A stretch of DNA of 64,000 nucleotides from Triglochin maritima (GCA_963682175.1 OY821777.1:6093501-6157500); one strand, 5' to 3'. Counted from the first letter of the stretch, positions 49,428 to 61,604 are shown. Notes: generated by a model not told the origin, from the letters alone. Translations and numbers: made by a program.

Positions 49428-51647
49428 TCAGCCGTATAGTTCTCGCCATGGTTCCGGTGTAGCACGTTGGGTTTCGACCTCCATTTTAGTAACTTTGTCC
49501 CCGGCAAAAGATAAACCACCAAAGTTTGCCAAGAATCCTCCAAGCTCACATAGTGCCTGAAAAGGAGGAAGTCTATGAGAGAGGAGTTGCATCATGTAAA
49601 TTTTTGTCATCTGTGAGCTGAAATAGCAAAAAACTTTATTCTGCAAATAAATTGCTGGACAGGCTTTTTTGAAGCATCAATCAACCAAATAAGATGCCAA
49701 TATACAGAAGAAGAAGAAGAAAAACAGCACGCTCCCTGCCCTATCATGCTCCTTGGTTCGAATATTTAAGGAAAACAAAATTGGATCGGTTTGTTCTTTT
49801 ACTGAACAGACATTCAATGATACATGTAAGATCCCTCAAAATGGTACGACACTGATTATGAGAATTTGCTTTTCAACAAAATCTAAAAGGATGATTGTTC
49901 TTTCTTTTCTTAATTTCTTTCATGGGGTGGTTTCCTACAACAATCAGATCTTAGGTGCTTTATCTTTTTTGTTGTCTTACTTTTTACTAGCCTTTGGTGG
50001 TTAAGAAATAAGGCTCATACTTTCAATCTACGTAGACTTCTCGGTACATACCTCAAGCTCTTGGTCGGCAGCACTTGTATCTTGATGTTGACTGCCGGTA
50101 CCAATCAGAAGAACCGCAGGCAGCTTACAGACTTGGACCAAATGAATCAAGCAATTCAAAGGTTCAAAATGGACACGAAATGATGCAGGAAGTATAGGAA
50201 CACCATCCAGCACTTCCCTTGTTGATTTTGTAGCAGAACCCACTTCGATGCCAAAAAGCATGCTTCCCTCTTCAGCTGATAGTGGTGACTCTTTCGTTTC
50301 TTTCCATATAATCTTTTTTCCTTCGATGTAGTGTGGAGATATGATTAGAGGTGGTTCAGCCAATTTGTCAAAAATGGTCAGTGCCAAAAGTTCATGGATG
50401 GCACAAATGGCAACCGGTGCCGTGAGATTTGGAAAAAGAAACACCGAAACCTGAAATGATTAAAAAATGAGCTATGATGATAATGATAATAATAATAATA
50501 ATAAAGAAACATGTTGAAATTCAACAAATAATAATAGCTGGAAATTTTAGATTCGAAAATTCAGTCACATGGAGCACATTAGCACAGAATTCTTCAACCT
50601 TAGAAATGAAAAAAATAAAGACACAAAAATACATGCCCGTAACTATAGACATAACCAGAAAGCAGGGTCTTACTTATCAGTTGCATGCCTAACATCAACT
50701 TGTTTGAACTATAGTCTTAGATGTTCTTATGAATCTAGGAAAAAGAACACAACCAAAAATGGTGGAAGACACTTTTTTGGGATATAGTGGACTGTAACAA
50801 TTGACCATCAGATCAACACCCACAAGGTATCCACGGTTGTAAGGCAAAATACAGCTAACATATAGCTAAAATAACATTCATATTTGCTTCTCGATAACAT
50901 GGGTTTTATCGAATCCAACTAATCATATGGCGCTAAATACACATCAACCACAAATCACACAAAAATTCGAAAAGAAAACCCACCATGGGTCATAACAAAA
51001 TCAGACTCCCAGACATTGAGAAAATGTCTTCCCTCATAACCACAGGGCAGAAATGAAGCCATACATGTGTGATTAGTTTGAAGAAAGTGTAGGAACTTCT
51101 AAAACTGGGTTTCGTAATGGAAGTGGAGAAAATCATTTCAAGTATAAATTTATAAGGTTGTTGAACTCTTGGAACTAGATTTCCAAAACTTAATTAAGTT
51201 TTCAAGCAAACCAATCACCAGAATCATTCTGGAAGTTCAGTTCTCCCATTTCCAGGTTATTTTCCTACAAACCAACGACACTATTACAGAATTTCGGTTC
51301 AAGAATTTTTATAATCGTACATACAAACCAGTCATCAGAGTCATTCCCCTAAAACCGCTTAAGAACGAACCGCACCTGGAGGACTCCATCGCGGGCGAAG
51401 AACTCGGCGAGCTCGCACGACAGGTCCGAGACGGCGTACTTCTCAATCAACGGAAGATTGAACGTGGAAGCCTCCCTGGAATGGAAGGAAGGGAGAGGGT
51501 GAGATGGGGAGAAGAGGGGGAGTGGTGGAATGAAATGACTGACCTTGAGAGGTTGGAGTTGGGAGGAGGATGGAGGGCTTCGAAGATCGCCGGACCGAAG
51601 CCATGGGGGTCGGAGAAGAGGAGCATCACCTTCGGCGCCACTCTCAT
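49428..51647 (-). CDS. Conserved plant protein, possibly PAC1-like
   Basis: Minus-strand exons 51647-51544, 51475-51376, 50450-50052 and 49556-49428 encode 243 residues; all introns are GT-AG and the phases agree. The start MRVAPKVMLLFSDPHGFGPA is short and not a targeting signal. Next come NLPLIEKYAVSDLSCELAEF and a hydrophobic strand-like region VSVFLFPNLTAPVAICAIHE. Near the end, LNCLIHLVQVCKLPAVLLIG resembles the segment in animal proteasome assembly chaperone 1 (PSMG1) that reads as a helix followed by a hydrophobic strand, and LIEKY resembles its LLEKY. This is only a memory-based comparison, so the PAC1 assignment is tentative; that the gene is real is well supported. Transposon sequence begins about 55 bp upstream of the start codon. 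Confidence 0.72.
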
Positions 51648-51699
51648 ATTCTCCGCTGCCCTTTTTCGATCACTCGAGAGGTTTGGTTTGGGAAATGTT

Positions 51700-52079
51700 T
51701 AGCGCACCCTTAACGGGGTGCTTGCCCGGGTCGGGCGCCCGACGCACCCCGCGCACACTCCTCGGGTGCCCGCTTGGAAAGCCCACCCAGGCACTTGCCC
51801 GGGCGTTGGCCGTTCCAGGAACACGCCCGGGGCGTCCTCAGGTGGGGGCACGTGTCCTCCCTATTCGTCCAATTTTTATTTTTATATATTTAGTGGAGGT
51901 TTTGTTATTAATGGATTGGTTATTTGTTATTAACGTGGGGTATTAAATAATTTTATATTTAGTGTTTTTAGTTAATGTAAGGTATTTTGGATTAATGTAT
52001 TGGTTATTTGTTGATAATGTATGTTAATTTTATTTAATCACGCGTGCACTTTAATCACGTTTCCGCTAAGTAAACTGTG
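51700..52079 (+). mobile_element. Left part of a PIF/Harbinger-type element
   Basis: A sharp change to GC-rich direct and inverted repeats (GGGTGCTTGCCCGGG, GGCGCCCGACGCACCCC) from about 51700 to 51860, then AT-rich DNA leading to the transposase remnant. The exact terminus and its 3-bp duplication are not certain. Confidence 0.4.
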
Positions 52080-53015
52080 CAATGCGAATGCTAGCATATT
52101 GCGTTGCAGCTGATGGGATCGATGGATACCTACGAACGAGTGCGGCAACATCCAGAAATGCTATCCACAAATTCTATAAGATGTTAATCACATCTTCGCG
52201 TTGAGTATTTACGTCGGCCAACTGCAAATGACTTGACACACCTACTTTACGTTGGTGAGCAACGTAGGTTTCCAGGTATGATGGGGAGTATCGATTGTAT
52301 GCACTAGGAGTGAAAAACTTGGCCACCTGCTTGGAATAGACAACATCAATGGCGTGCTGGGAAAACAACTCTGATCCTTGAGGCGGTGACATTGTACAAC
52401 TTATGGATCTGACACTTCTTCTTCGGAATACCAGGTTCATGCAATGACTTGAACGTCCTGCAACAATCTCCGGTTTTCGACGACATACTAAAAGGACGAG
52501 CACCACCTGTAAATTATGAGGTAAATGATGTTCAATATGATATATGATATTATCTTACTGGTGATATTTATCCACAGTGGGCGCCCTTCATCCAATCCAT
52601 CCTTCACCCTCACACCCCGAAGCACAGATTGTTTGCTGAAGTGTAGGAGACAACGCGTAAAGATGTTGAACGCGCTTTCGAAGTGTTGCAAGCGAGGTTC
52701 GCGATCATCAAAAACCCAGCTCTTGCCTGGAGCAAGGACGTTCTGTCCAAAATAATGACAGCTTGTATTATCATGCATAACATGATAGTGGAGTACGAAC
52801 GCGACTGTTACGCTAATTTTGGAGATATTCGCGAATTTATGGAAGATCGTCCTGGAACTTCAACTGAGGAAACGTCGTATTCGACTGATCGTATAACAGA
52901 TATTCACGAGTTTTTTGTCAATCAAGATCGAGTGCGTGACAGGAACCAACATTTGGATCTGAAAGGTGATTTAATCGAGCATATATGGCAACACTACGGA
53001 CGAGGAGCGGTTTGA
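52080..53015 (+). pseudogene. Decayed PIF/Harbinger (ALP1-type) transposase
   Basis: Recognisable blocks in order: a helical start (MRMLAYCVAADG...YLRTS), FPGMMGSIDCMH with the first catalytic Asp (about 52275-52305), a GS-ND-NVLQQSPVF block with the second Asp and DVERAFEVLQARFAI with the Glu. The tail IMTACIIMHNMIVEYERD to the end at 53015 is intact and open from 52683. A stop replaces the Trp after CMH, another stop lies before ETTRKDVERAF, and there are several frameshifts. It cannot make transposase. Its 3' flank is split by the Ty1/copia element. Confidence 0.85.
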
Positions 53016-53065
53016 AAATGGGTTAACGTAGTTGCTAATGTAGTATTTGAAAGTTTAGTTCATGT

Positions 53066-53409
53066 TGTAAGCAAATAACGATTCTACAGGTTCAGGAGTA
53101 TCTTTCTTGGAGAGAACCTGTGTCAGCGGAAGGAAGATCAGAGGTCACCTTACGGAATCCTTCTCACCGGTCGGTCTCCTACTCTCTTGGAGAAGAAGCA
53201 CATGTCGACAACCCAAGAGTCTATGGATTAACTTGGTGGATGTGGAGGGACGAATGGGAGAGAGAGGGAGAGGTGGCGGCTAGGGTTTGGTGGGGCTAGG
53301 GTTTGCACACAAGAATTAGTCCATCCAATGGGAGGCTCCCCTCCTTATATAGATGGCCCCACCCAAAACCCTAATGTGCAACCAATGAGAGTGCGCCACG
53401 TGTCAGTGC
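53066..53409 (-). repeat. 3' LTR of the copia element (shared part)
   Basis: 344 bp matching 60266-60609 at about 96%. Contains a TTATATAG motif and GC-rich leader-like sequence. Beyond 53409 it departs from the other LTR, so its start was altered or the other copy was; an alternative boundary near 53516 is followed by a pyrimidine-rich run that could be the PPT complement. Confidence 0.75.
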
Positions 53410-53416
53410 TTTGGGT

Positions 53417-53605
53417 ACATACGTATATATCCCCGATACATACAATCATAAGATGACAATGTGTCACCTCTTCATGTGTCCCTGACACATATGTATACAT
53501 CCCTGATATATACAACTATTTCTCTCTTCCAAGAATGCATCCACAATACGCAAGTCTCTGATCATGTATCCCTGATACAAGACCATATGTGTCCCCGACA
53601 CATGT
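53417..53605. repeat. TGTCCCTGACACA quasi-palindromes
   Basis: About five copies of (T)(G/A)TCCC(C/T)GA(C/T)ACA: near 53430, 53477, 53500, 53567 and 53592. TGTCCCTGACA is nearly self-complementary. They lie beside or inside the copia 3' LTR. Confidence 0.55.
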
Positions 53606-54617
53606 ACTCTTCCGATCATACAGACAAATGGGTCGTGCGACCGGTGATGCACCTGCAATTTAGGAGTCTCAAACTAGAAGCCTTACTAGAAGGCCAGAAT
53701 GACAACATCCTCACAAAAATAACAATTAAGTAGTCAAATGCACATCACTGTTCCCCAGGTTTACTCAGAAACTCACTTGACATGAACGGTATCTCGATCC
53801 CTCGGAGAGAATACCTTCTTGTCCTCAAGGTACTTGCTACTGTATCCAATACAGTTGGGCCCAGCAAATACTTTTAGTGCAGTCGAGTCAAACCTTTCCC
53901 TTCGCCCCAGACCACCATTACACTCAGAGTTGACTCCTTTCCCGAAGATGTCTCTTTAGACCGAATCTCTCATGGTCATAGATAACATCCCAAAGTAGTC
54001 ACATCAACTCTTTGCTTCATGGTGTCGTCGAAGGTCACTGAGGGCAACTAAATGACAATCAAGTCTTGGACTCACACAGGGAAGGAGCAGGGATCCATCC
54101 TTTCACTTCCAAATGGTCGCTCAGCACATGTTGTATGACAAACATGCTATGGTGGATCATACTGTGTACAACAGTATGTCTGTCTCTCAACACCATACAA
54201 GTTTTAGTCCAGTCGCACCCCCTCTGCGCCTGACCCGAGCTTCATCATTGTCGCCTTAACACCATACAGGTGTCACCTGGCGCCACATGTGATGCTCACA
54301 CTTGGCTTCTATAGGTCACATAAATCGTGGGAACATTAATGTCAATCCTCACCAACATAGAGGATCTCATCTTGATTCCTAATCAAGGCGACTGTCCTAT
54401 CATGAACTACTCTGGATGTATCATACATGATCTCTTCATGATCAGTCTCATCTCTGCTCGCTATCAAAAGCGCCAAAGGTGAATGCTCGTGTGAGTAAGC
54501 ATTCTTCAACCTATTGACAGAATTATATTTTATGCTAGAACGACTATATCAAGCAAACAGATACAGTCGAAAGGAAAACACAATCACTCATAAAAGGAAG
54601 TTAGACATGCCAATACA
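53606..54617. other. 3' non-coding part of the copia element
   Basis: Between the RNase H remnant and the 3' LTR. No env-like or other open frame is recognised. Confidence 0.5.
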
Positions 54618-56037
54618 TCAAAGTCTGTGTAAGCCTAAAGACTTCACATGACACACAAACGAGTCCTCAGCTATAGCCTTGGTTAGAGGGTCAACTACCA
54701 TAAGACTAGTAAACACATGTCTCAACTCAACTTCCTTTCTCGCTATAATGTCCTTCACAAAGTGGAACCTTGTCCATTTTGGCATTCTCTTCAGGAGTCT
54801 CAGGATGCTTATCAAGGCTTAAGTGCAAACCCTTCTCAACAGGAGTGTCGATTGGTTTGCATTTGTCCATATGGTATTTCTTCAAGATGTTGTTAATGTA
54901 AGTCTCTTGGGGCAATCCCAGAAGTCTCTTGGACCTATTTCTAACCATCTTGACACCAAGGACGTAGCTAGCTTCACCCATGTCCTTCATATCAAACGTG
55001 GAGGACAACCACTCTTTAGTGGATTTCAGAAATTATTTGCTATTGCCAGCCATGAGTATGTCATCAACATACAAGGTCAGAATGACAAATTTACCATTGG
55101 ATCTCTTAACGTACACACAATGATCTTCCTCAAGCATAGAGAACACATTCTCTGATATAGCTTGATGGAAGCGAATGTTCCACTGTCTAGACGCTTGTTT
55201 TAAGCCATATAAGGACTTATTGAGCTTGCACACTTTGCGCTCCTGTCATTTGACTTCAAAACCTTGAGGTTGATCCATATAGATCTCCTCCTCAAGTTCA
55301 CCATTGAGAAAAATAGTCTTTACATCCATTTGGTAAAACTCTAAGTCCATCTGAGCTACAATAGCTAGTAGAAGGCGGATGGAGGCAAACCTAACCACGG
55401 GTGAAAAGGTTTCCTCAAAATCCACGCCTTCTCTTTGGGTGTAGCCTTTAGCTACCAGTCTAGCCTTGAATCTATCAATAGATCCATCCGCCTTCCTCTT
55501 AATCTTGAGGATCCACTTGGCCCCAATGACCTTTCGGTTCGGCGGTAAGTCGACCAAGTCCCATACTCGATTAACTTTCATCGACTCCAACTCTTCCTTT
55601 ATAGCTTCTAACCACTCTTTAGCATTTGGACCTTCCAAAGCCTATTTCAAGGTCTCCGGTTCTTGCTCATCGATTACTGTCATCCCAGATGATTCATAAT
55701 CAATTTCTTCTTGAGCTATCACGAGGGCCTCTTTCTCTAAGCGAAACCGCCTACGAGGAATGAGCCCGCGTTTGCTTCGACGCAGATGGATATCTGATGG
55801 CTCATCCTCCGTGAGAGCTATCGGATCCTCACCATTGTTGCTCCCACTATGATCGACTGGTGGAACCTCATGTTCAACTTCCAGATCATGATCCCGTGGA
55901 GTGGCAATGTCCTCATCTTGTTGTTCAAAGAAGTCCACTGACTCTTTGATAGCTCCAACAAGGGTTGGAAAATCATTTTCCAAGAATGTGGCATCCCTAG
56001 ACTCCAGTTCCGTCCTTCTTTCATTCTCGTCTACCAC
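54618..56037 (-). pseudogene. copia integrase tail, reverse transcriptase, RNase H end
   Basis: Four minus-strand pieces. 56037-55642 is the acidic integrase-RT linker. 55638-55246 is the RT N-terminus with [20 protein letters not shown] and [20 protein letters not shown]. 55233-55033 carries the catalytic YVDD. 55008-54727 has the RT connection, and 54815-54618 only the last part of RNase H (VELRHVF...DPLTKAI). Stops and frameshifts separate the pieces, and the central RNase H catalytic region is missing. The sequence is given only as an annotation of a broken element. Confidence 0.85.
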
Positions 56038-56100
56038 GATAAAAACATAACCTTTGGAGAAATCACTGTATTTTACAAAGATACACTTTTTCCCTCTAGG

Positions 56101-57299
56101 TCATAGTTTTCCATATCGGTGACTAGTAGAATGAATGTATGTCGCACATCCCCAAGGACGCAGCAGACTAAAATCAGGCTTCTGTCCTGTCCATAACTCA
56201 TATGGAGTTGAGGGAACCGATTTTGTTGGAACTCTATTGAGGATATAGGCAGCAGTCATTAGAGCATCCCCCCAAAACGAAATTGGTAAGCTCGCATGCG
56301 CCATCATGGATCTAACAATGTCTAGCAACGTTCTATTCCTTCTCTCGGCAACACCATTTTGCTGAGGAGTATAAGGCATAGTGAGTTGTCTAGATATCCT
56401 TTTTTTATCACATAACTCCTTGAACAGTATGGAGAGATACTCACCACCTCTATCTGTTCTAAGAGTTTTTATCTTATTATCCAACTGATTCTCAACTAAG
56501 CTCATGAATTTCTTAAAACATTCTAGAGCTTTTGACTTGTGAGAAATAAGATAAATATGACCATATCTAGTGAAGTCATCAATGAATGTGATGAAGTAAC
56601 TTTGTCCATGTCTAGTACCCACATTCAAAGGTCCACAAATATCTGAGTGAATTAGTTCTAAAGGAGAAGTAGCCCTAATGGCTTTTCCGAACGGTTTTCT
56701 AGTTGACTTTCCAGCTAGACAAGATTCACAGGTCGGCAATTCAAATTTGGAGCATTCTCCTAATACCCCCTTCTTTGCCAACCTGTTCATCCGGTCAACA
56801 CCAATGTGACCTAGTCTAGCATGCCACATAACTGAATCATTATTCATGGAACTTTGGCTCATAAAGGCACTAGCGTTATGATTGAAATCATAAATTGCGT
56901 CCAACACAATAAAACCGTGAGAAAGAAAAGCACGTCCATAATAAATGTTAGAAAGGTATAAACCCATATCATTGTTCTAAAAACAACTTTAAAATCATGT
57001 CTCATCAAGACAACAACAGAAATAATATTTCGCCGTATAGCCGGTGCATACAGCACGTCGTGAAGTAATAGGATCCGGCCACTTCGCAAAGCCACTTTGC
57101 ATGTGCCAACTCCAAGAACTTCAATGCTAGTGTTGTTTGTCATGTTTATTCGCCTCCCACTTGGAACACGACGATATTCCACGAAGGCAGCACGATCCTT
57201 TGTTACGTGGTCCGTGGCACCTGAATCCACAATCCACACAGGAGAATGATCAGTGAGCATCACAGAACTAGTCACGTTACAATTCGAGGGATTACACAC
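56101..57299 (-). pseudogene. copia protease-integrase
   Basis: The protease has WIVDSGATDHV (active Asp). The integrase shows the HHCC zinc region (HARLGHIG...CESCLAGK) and the D-D-E core ([23 protein letters not shown]). A frameshift near 56960 splits the two overlapping frames (57299-56859 and 56967-56101). Otherwise this is the best-kept part of the element. Confidence 0.88.
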
Positions 57300-57314
57300 A
57301 GTAATTACCTTTTG

Positions 57315-58166
57315 CTAAGTGCACTCACGAGCAAAATGTCCAGTCTTTCGGCAGTTAAAACAAGTCACATTAGACTTATCTTTCCCACCCCTGGATCCTC
57401 GAGGTCGTTTCTTTCCAGCTTTGTTTTCTGTTTTGTTTGCATTTGCACCCTTCTTGCCTTTAAAACCCTGAGCTCTATCTCTTTTGCGCTTAAAACTTGC
57501 ACTCCTCCGAGGAGCGCTAGCTTCAGCAGCAAACACTTCAGTTAGAGGGGCTTCCGCAAGCATGCGGTCCTCCTCCAGCTCTAGGTGTTTTGCGGCCTGA
57601 TCAAATGTCCTGATGTCATCAGCATGGATCAGATGGACCTTCATATGCTCCCAACTCTTCAAATGCAATGATCTGATGAGAGCAGACACTTGCTCTTCAT
57701 CGGTCTTAGCACGACCGGCAGCACTCAGCTTACTAATCATGTTTGACATTGCGGTAATATGCTGCCTCATTGTGTGACCTTGGCGCATTTTATACCCATC
57801 AAACATAAGCCCAAGCTGACAGGCCCTTGTGACAGAGGTCACTCCGTACTGAAACTTCACAGCTTACCACAAGGCCTTTGCAGTTCGAAACTTTTCGAAC
57901 CGCAGTAACAGATCGTCCCTCATTGAACTTAGAATTGTGATTCGAGCAATTCAGTCTTTCTTTTTCCATGCATTATAAACATCCAAGTTTCTGCGATGTT
58001 GCGCAGTATTCCCCTCCTCGGGGGGAGACATAGATTGGTTTATGTTTTCTAACATGTCCCGATCCTCTAAGAGATACTCAATTTTACGATGCCACAGATC
58101 GTAATTTCTTTCATTGAGTTTATCTCCTCGAGTCAGATCAACGACAATGCTTTTGGAAGTAGCCAT
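57315..58166 (-). pseudogene. copia gag
   Basis: The N-terminal part (58166-57951) has LNERNYDLWHRKIEYLLED; the C-terminal part (57860-57315) ends with a CCHC zinc knuckle CFNCRKTGHFAREC. Stops between them (about 57950 and 57861) break the frame, one replacing a residue after KALW. Confidence 0.85.
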
Positions 58167-60251
58167 AAAGAATCAAGGACAATCAAAATACATAGCGATA
58201 CATGAGTTCTAGCATAAAATATAACGAGCTACAATAATCATAAAGAATAAACTGACTTAATAGCTATAGCATTCAGACCAAAAGAAAACATAAAGCATTC
58301 GATCAAATCCTCATGCAATAGTTAATAAAGCCATTTTACTAATCTAGATATTGAGCTCCATCATGATTTAATGACCCAAAAAAACATTTTAAATCATGGT
58401 AAATCAGCCAATAAAAAAATATTTGCCGTTGGTTGCAATGTGGTTTACACAAAAACACTTCAACCCTGCAACTCCCACTAGGCATGCGAGTTCCAAAAAA
58501 AACGGTTTTCAAAAAAAAAACAATCAACATCACACAGATATGATTACTACATTACTTCCATATCGAGCTAATGATCCCATTAAGGATTTAGCCTCGTCGA
58601 CGGGAACCTGCATGAGTCTTATAGCAATAATAAAAATAAAGGAGCCCCTCATCTCCTTAGGGCAATAAACAGTCCACAGTCCATGATTATTACAGTCCAT
58701 AAATATTACAGTCCATTGCGATAACTATTGCAAATGGAAATAAATGAATGAAATTACGCTCATCTCTCAATAAGGCAGTAAATAAAATCAGGAATCATTC
58801 ATTCCACATAGCCACAATCTTTCCATACGTTAGCACAATCCGACGTATGAAAAATATCATAAAGTGTGCACCTCATTCAAACAATAAGGAAGTAATGCAT
58901 AAGGAAACAATGCATGAATGAGCCACGAAAATAGGCAAAAAAACGTGTTAGGTAATGACAACCAATCTCCACAATAATCATTCTCAAAACAGAATTTTTT
59001 TCTTCTTTCCATAATCAATATAATCATGCAATCAATAATAATTATGCTACTTCTAATGGAAAGAAAAAATTCGAAATTATATGGTGGAGAACAACACATA
59101 TATTTTTTTTGCATCAAAGGAAAGCATCCAAACATATTTTTAAGGCAATAAAATTCCAGCCCATAATATCTTTCCAAAAATTTCAGAATTAGTTAACCAT
59201 AATCAATATAAGCATGCAATCAACAATAATTATGCTACATGTAATGGAAAGAAAAATTCGAAATTCTTTGGTGGATGGCATCACATATATGCACATTTGA
59301 TGAAAAGGAAATATTTCAAATGAAATGCATGCAATCATCCCAAAAGAAATTCGAAATATCCTTAATGAGATTAACATATATGTGCATTTAATCATAAAGG
59401 AAATATTTCAAATGAAATGCATGCAATTATTCCAAAAGAAATCCGAAATATCCTTAATGAGATTAACATATATGTGCATTCAATCATAAAGGAAATATTT
59501 CAAATGAAATGAATGCTCTCATTCCAAAAAAAACGAAATATACAATATGGTAACTCAATATTCATGTAAACAACATGCTCAAAGATTAGAATAAATAATA
59601 TCTAACCCTAATTCGTAAAAATCAGGAAAAATAGACAACTTATTTGATGTATACATGTGCATGATTTAGAAGAATCAACATGGAAAATAACTTCTGATTT
59701 TATCTAATACATATACAAAGAATAAATGTAACAACACATAAAAAAACAGAATTCTGGTCACATCTATGTATGTGCAATGATAGGAGAGCAACATATCATA
59801 TTGGCTCGAAATAAAATCAGGAAAAATCCATCTTAAACCATGCACATATGCGCAAGAATGGAGGAGCAAAATCTAACCCTAGATGCATGCTCTAATGAAC
59901 CATAACATGCGCAACATGTAGAAACTAGTCTAAACCCTAATTGCATGTTAGAAAGAAATCAGCAACACATGCACCACTTATATCTCTAAATGAATGATCA
60001 TATTATTTTATTTAAAGATCAAAAACTTCTGAGTTTTCATTTCCAGATTATGAAAACGAATTTGAAAGAAAAAAAAATCATGAACAATCAACATATATAA
60101 CATGCGCATCATGTAAATAAGCAATGCTGATTTTCTGTTTTCTTTCTTTCTCTAAAAACATAACCACCGAATATTTTGTTTTTATCTCAAATCAGATTAT
60201 CATGAAACAAAAATTCGTCAAGCATGGTGAGGATTCGAAGGTAACCGAGAT
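58167..60251 (-). other. Long untranslated leader of the copia element
   Basis: AT-rich, no coding frame. Contains 92-bp tandem repeats on its left side (59005-59540). Many plant copia elements have a shorter leader; the length here may reflect repeat expansion. Confidence 0.6.
59005..59540. repeat. 92-bp tandem repeat in the copia leader
   Basis: The block GGAAATATTTCAAATGAAAT recurs at 59307, 59399 and 59491, a period of exactly 92 bp. Older, diverged copies (AATCAATATAA.CATGCAATCAA near 59013 and 59200) lie about 187 bp apart, near twice that period. Confidence 0.8.
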
Positions 60252-60265
60252 GGCTCTGGTACCAA

Positions 60266-60624
60266 TGTAAGCAAATAACGATTCTACAGGTTCAGGAGTA
60301 CCTTTCTTGGAGAGAACCTGTGGCAGCGGAAGGAAGATCGGAGGTCACCTTACGGAATCCTTCTCACCGGTCGGTCTCCTACTCTCTTGGAGAAGAAGCA
60401 CGTGTCCACAACCCAAGAGTTTACGGATTAGCTTGGTGGATGTGGATGGACGAATGGGAGAGAGAGGGAGAGGTGGCGGCTAAGGTTTGGGGGGGCTAGG
60501 GTTTGCACACAAGAATTAGTCCATCCAATGGGAGGCTCCCCTCCTTATATAGATGACCCCACCCAAAACCCTAATGCGCAACCAATGAGAGTGCGCCATG
60601 TGTCAGTGCCTGATTAATCCAATA
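60266..60624 (-). repeat. 5' LTR of the copia element
   Basis: The plus-strand start TGTAAGC is the LTR end next to the primer site; the other end ...GATTAATCCAATA would read TATTGGATTAATC on the minus strand, probably TG changed to TA. Followed by CATGT. Confidence 0.65.
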
Positions 60625-61019
60625 CATGTACTGTTGTTTCTTAATTTTGAGTGTAATATTTGTTGGCTTTTTGGCCTTAATCCGTATTTTGATGATGTAA
60701 TTAAACCTAATCTTAATAAGGACATGTAGATTAGCACATGTAGTATAATAGTATACATATTGTATTGTGCTAACATCTACAGGTGATCAAGACTCAAGAA
60801 AGAAGAAAAGTCAAGTCAAGACATGTAATCAAGCTAGGATTGAAGACATGTAATTTTTCCTTTCTTTGAGAATTAGGAACTTATGTAAATTGAGCATAAC
60901 TTAAGCTAATATGCATGCATTCACACACTAGGTTCCTTTTAGGAGTCACACACAAAATATCATATAATTTGGACTCCATTAGATCACCTAAACACCTAAA
61001 ACATTGGTCGCGAGTCTGC

Positions 61020-61510
61020 CTGAGTTCGGTCGACCGTTCACCTTTCGGTCGACCGGTTATACACAATTTTTGTTATACCAGACCAATCTGTTCAACCGAT
61101 CACACATCTATTTAACCGATTACCCAGACCTGTTAGGTCGACCGTTTCGTTTGCTATTTCTGGTAAAAATACGACCGTTTTATTTGTCGTATTATACAAC
61201 GGTCGTATACACATTTTTCTCAATATACACCCCCATATACATTAGAACCGGTCGAACCATTTGCCTAGTTCGGTCGACCGTTCGAATAGGTAAAATCTAC
61301 CTGCTATCGGTCGACACAAGTTTGTCCAACCGATCAAGATTTCTCTCTACCGAACCCAGTAGTTCGGTCGACCGGTACCTGCTCGGTCGACCGTTGACCT
61401 ATAGAACTTAAGTGATTCGGTCGACCAGTACCTATGTTCGGTCAACCGATCCATCAACAGACTCAAGGGTTCGGTCGACCGATACACCTTTCGGTCGACC
61501 GTTTCTGGAC
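61020..61510. repeat. GGTCGACC palindrome cluster 3
   Basis: At least ten copies of TCGGTCGACC(G/A) with near variants (GGTCGAAC, GGTCAACC), at about 61026, 61047, 61135, 61270, 61363, 61384, 61417, 61470 and 61491. The least diverged of the three clusters. Confidence 0.9.
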
Positions 61511-61593
61511 AGATTTCTGAACCCGATTTTCTGTTTTGTGTATCTTGCACAAAACCCAATCAAATCTTGTCCAAACGGCTAGAAATCTTTAGG

Positions 61594-61604
61594 AGCTTAT
61601 AAAT
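61594..61604 (+). promoter_or_regulatory. LTR TATA box
   Basis: CTTATAAATAG about 85 bp after the palindrome cluster; a transcript would start near 61630, leaving an R-U5 of about 540 bp. Confidence 0.6.

Larger units (their letters stand above)
53066..60624 (-). mobile_element. Degenerate Ty1/copia LTR retrotransposon
   Basis: Read on the minus strand: 5' LTR (60266-60624), a TGGTACCAGAGCC primer site complementary to tRNA-Met (about 60252-60264), a leader of about 2 kb, gag, protease, integrase, reverse transcriptase, a broken RNase H and the 3' LTR (from 53066). The order PR-INT-RT is diagnostic of copia. A 5-bp CATGT lies outside each end (53061-53065, 60625-60629). The shared 344 bp of the LTRs differ at about 14 positions by eye. 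All genes are broken, so it is not active by itself. Confidence 0.85.

Noticed and set aside
51169..51702. 177-codon plus-strand frame
   Set aside because: Antisense shadow of the first two exons of the minus-strand PAC1-like gene.
52174..52778. Minus-strand frames across the Harbinger remnant
   Set aside because: Shadow frames; the plus strand holds the transposase blocks in the right order.
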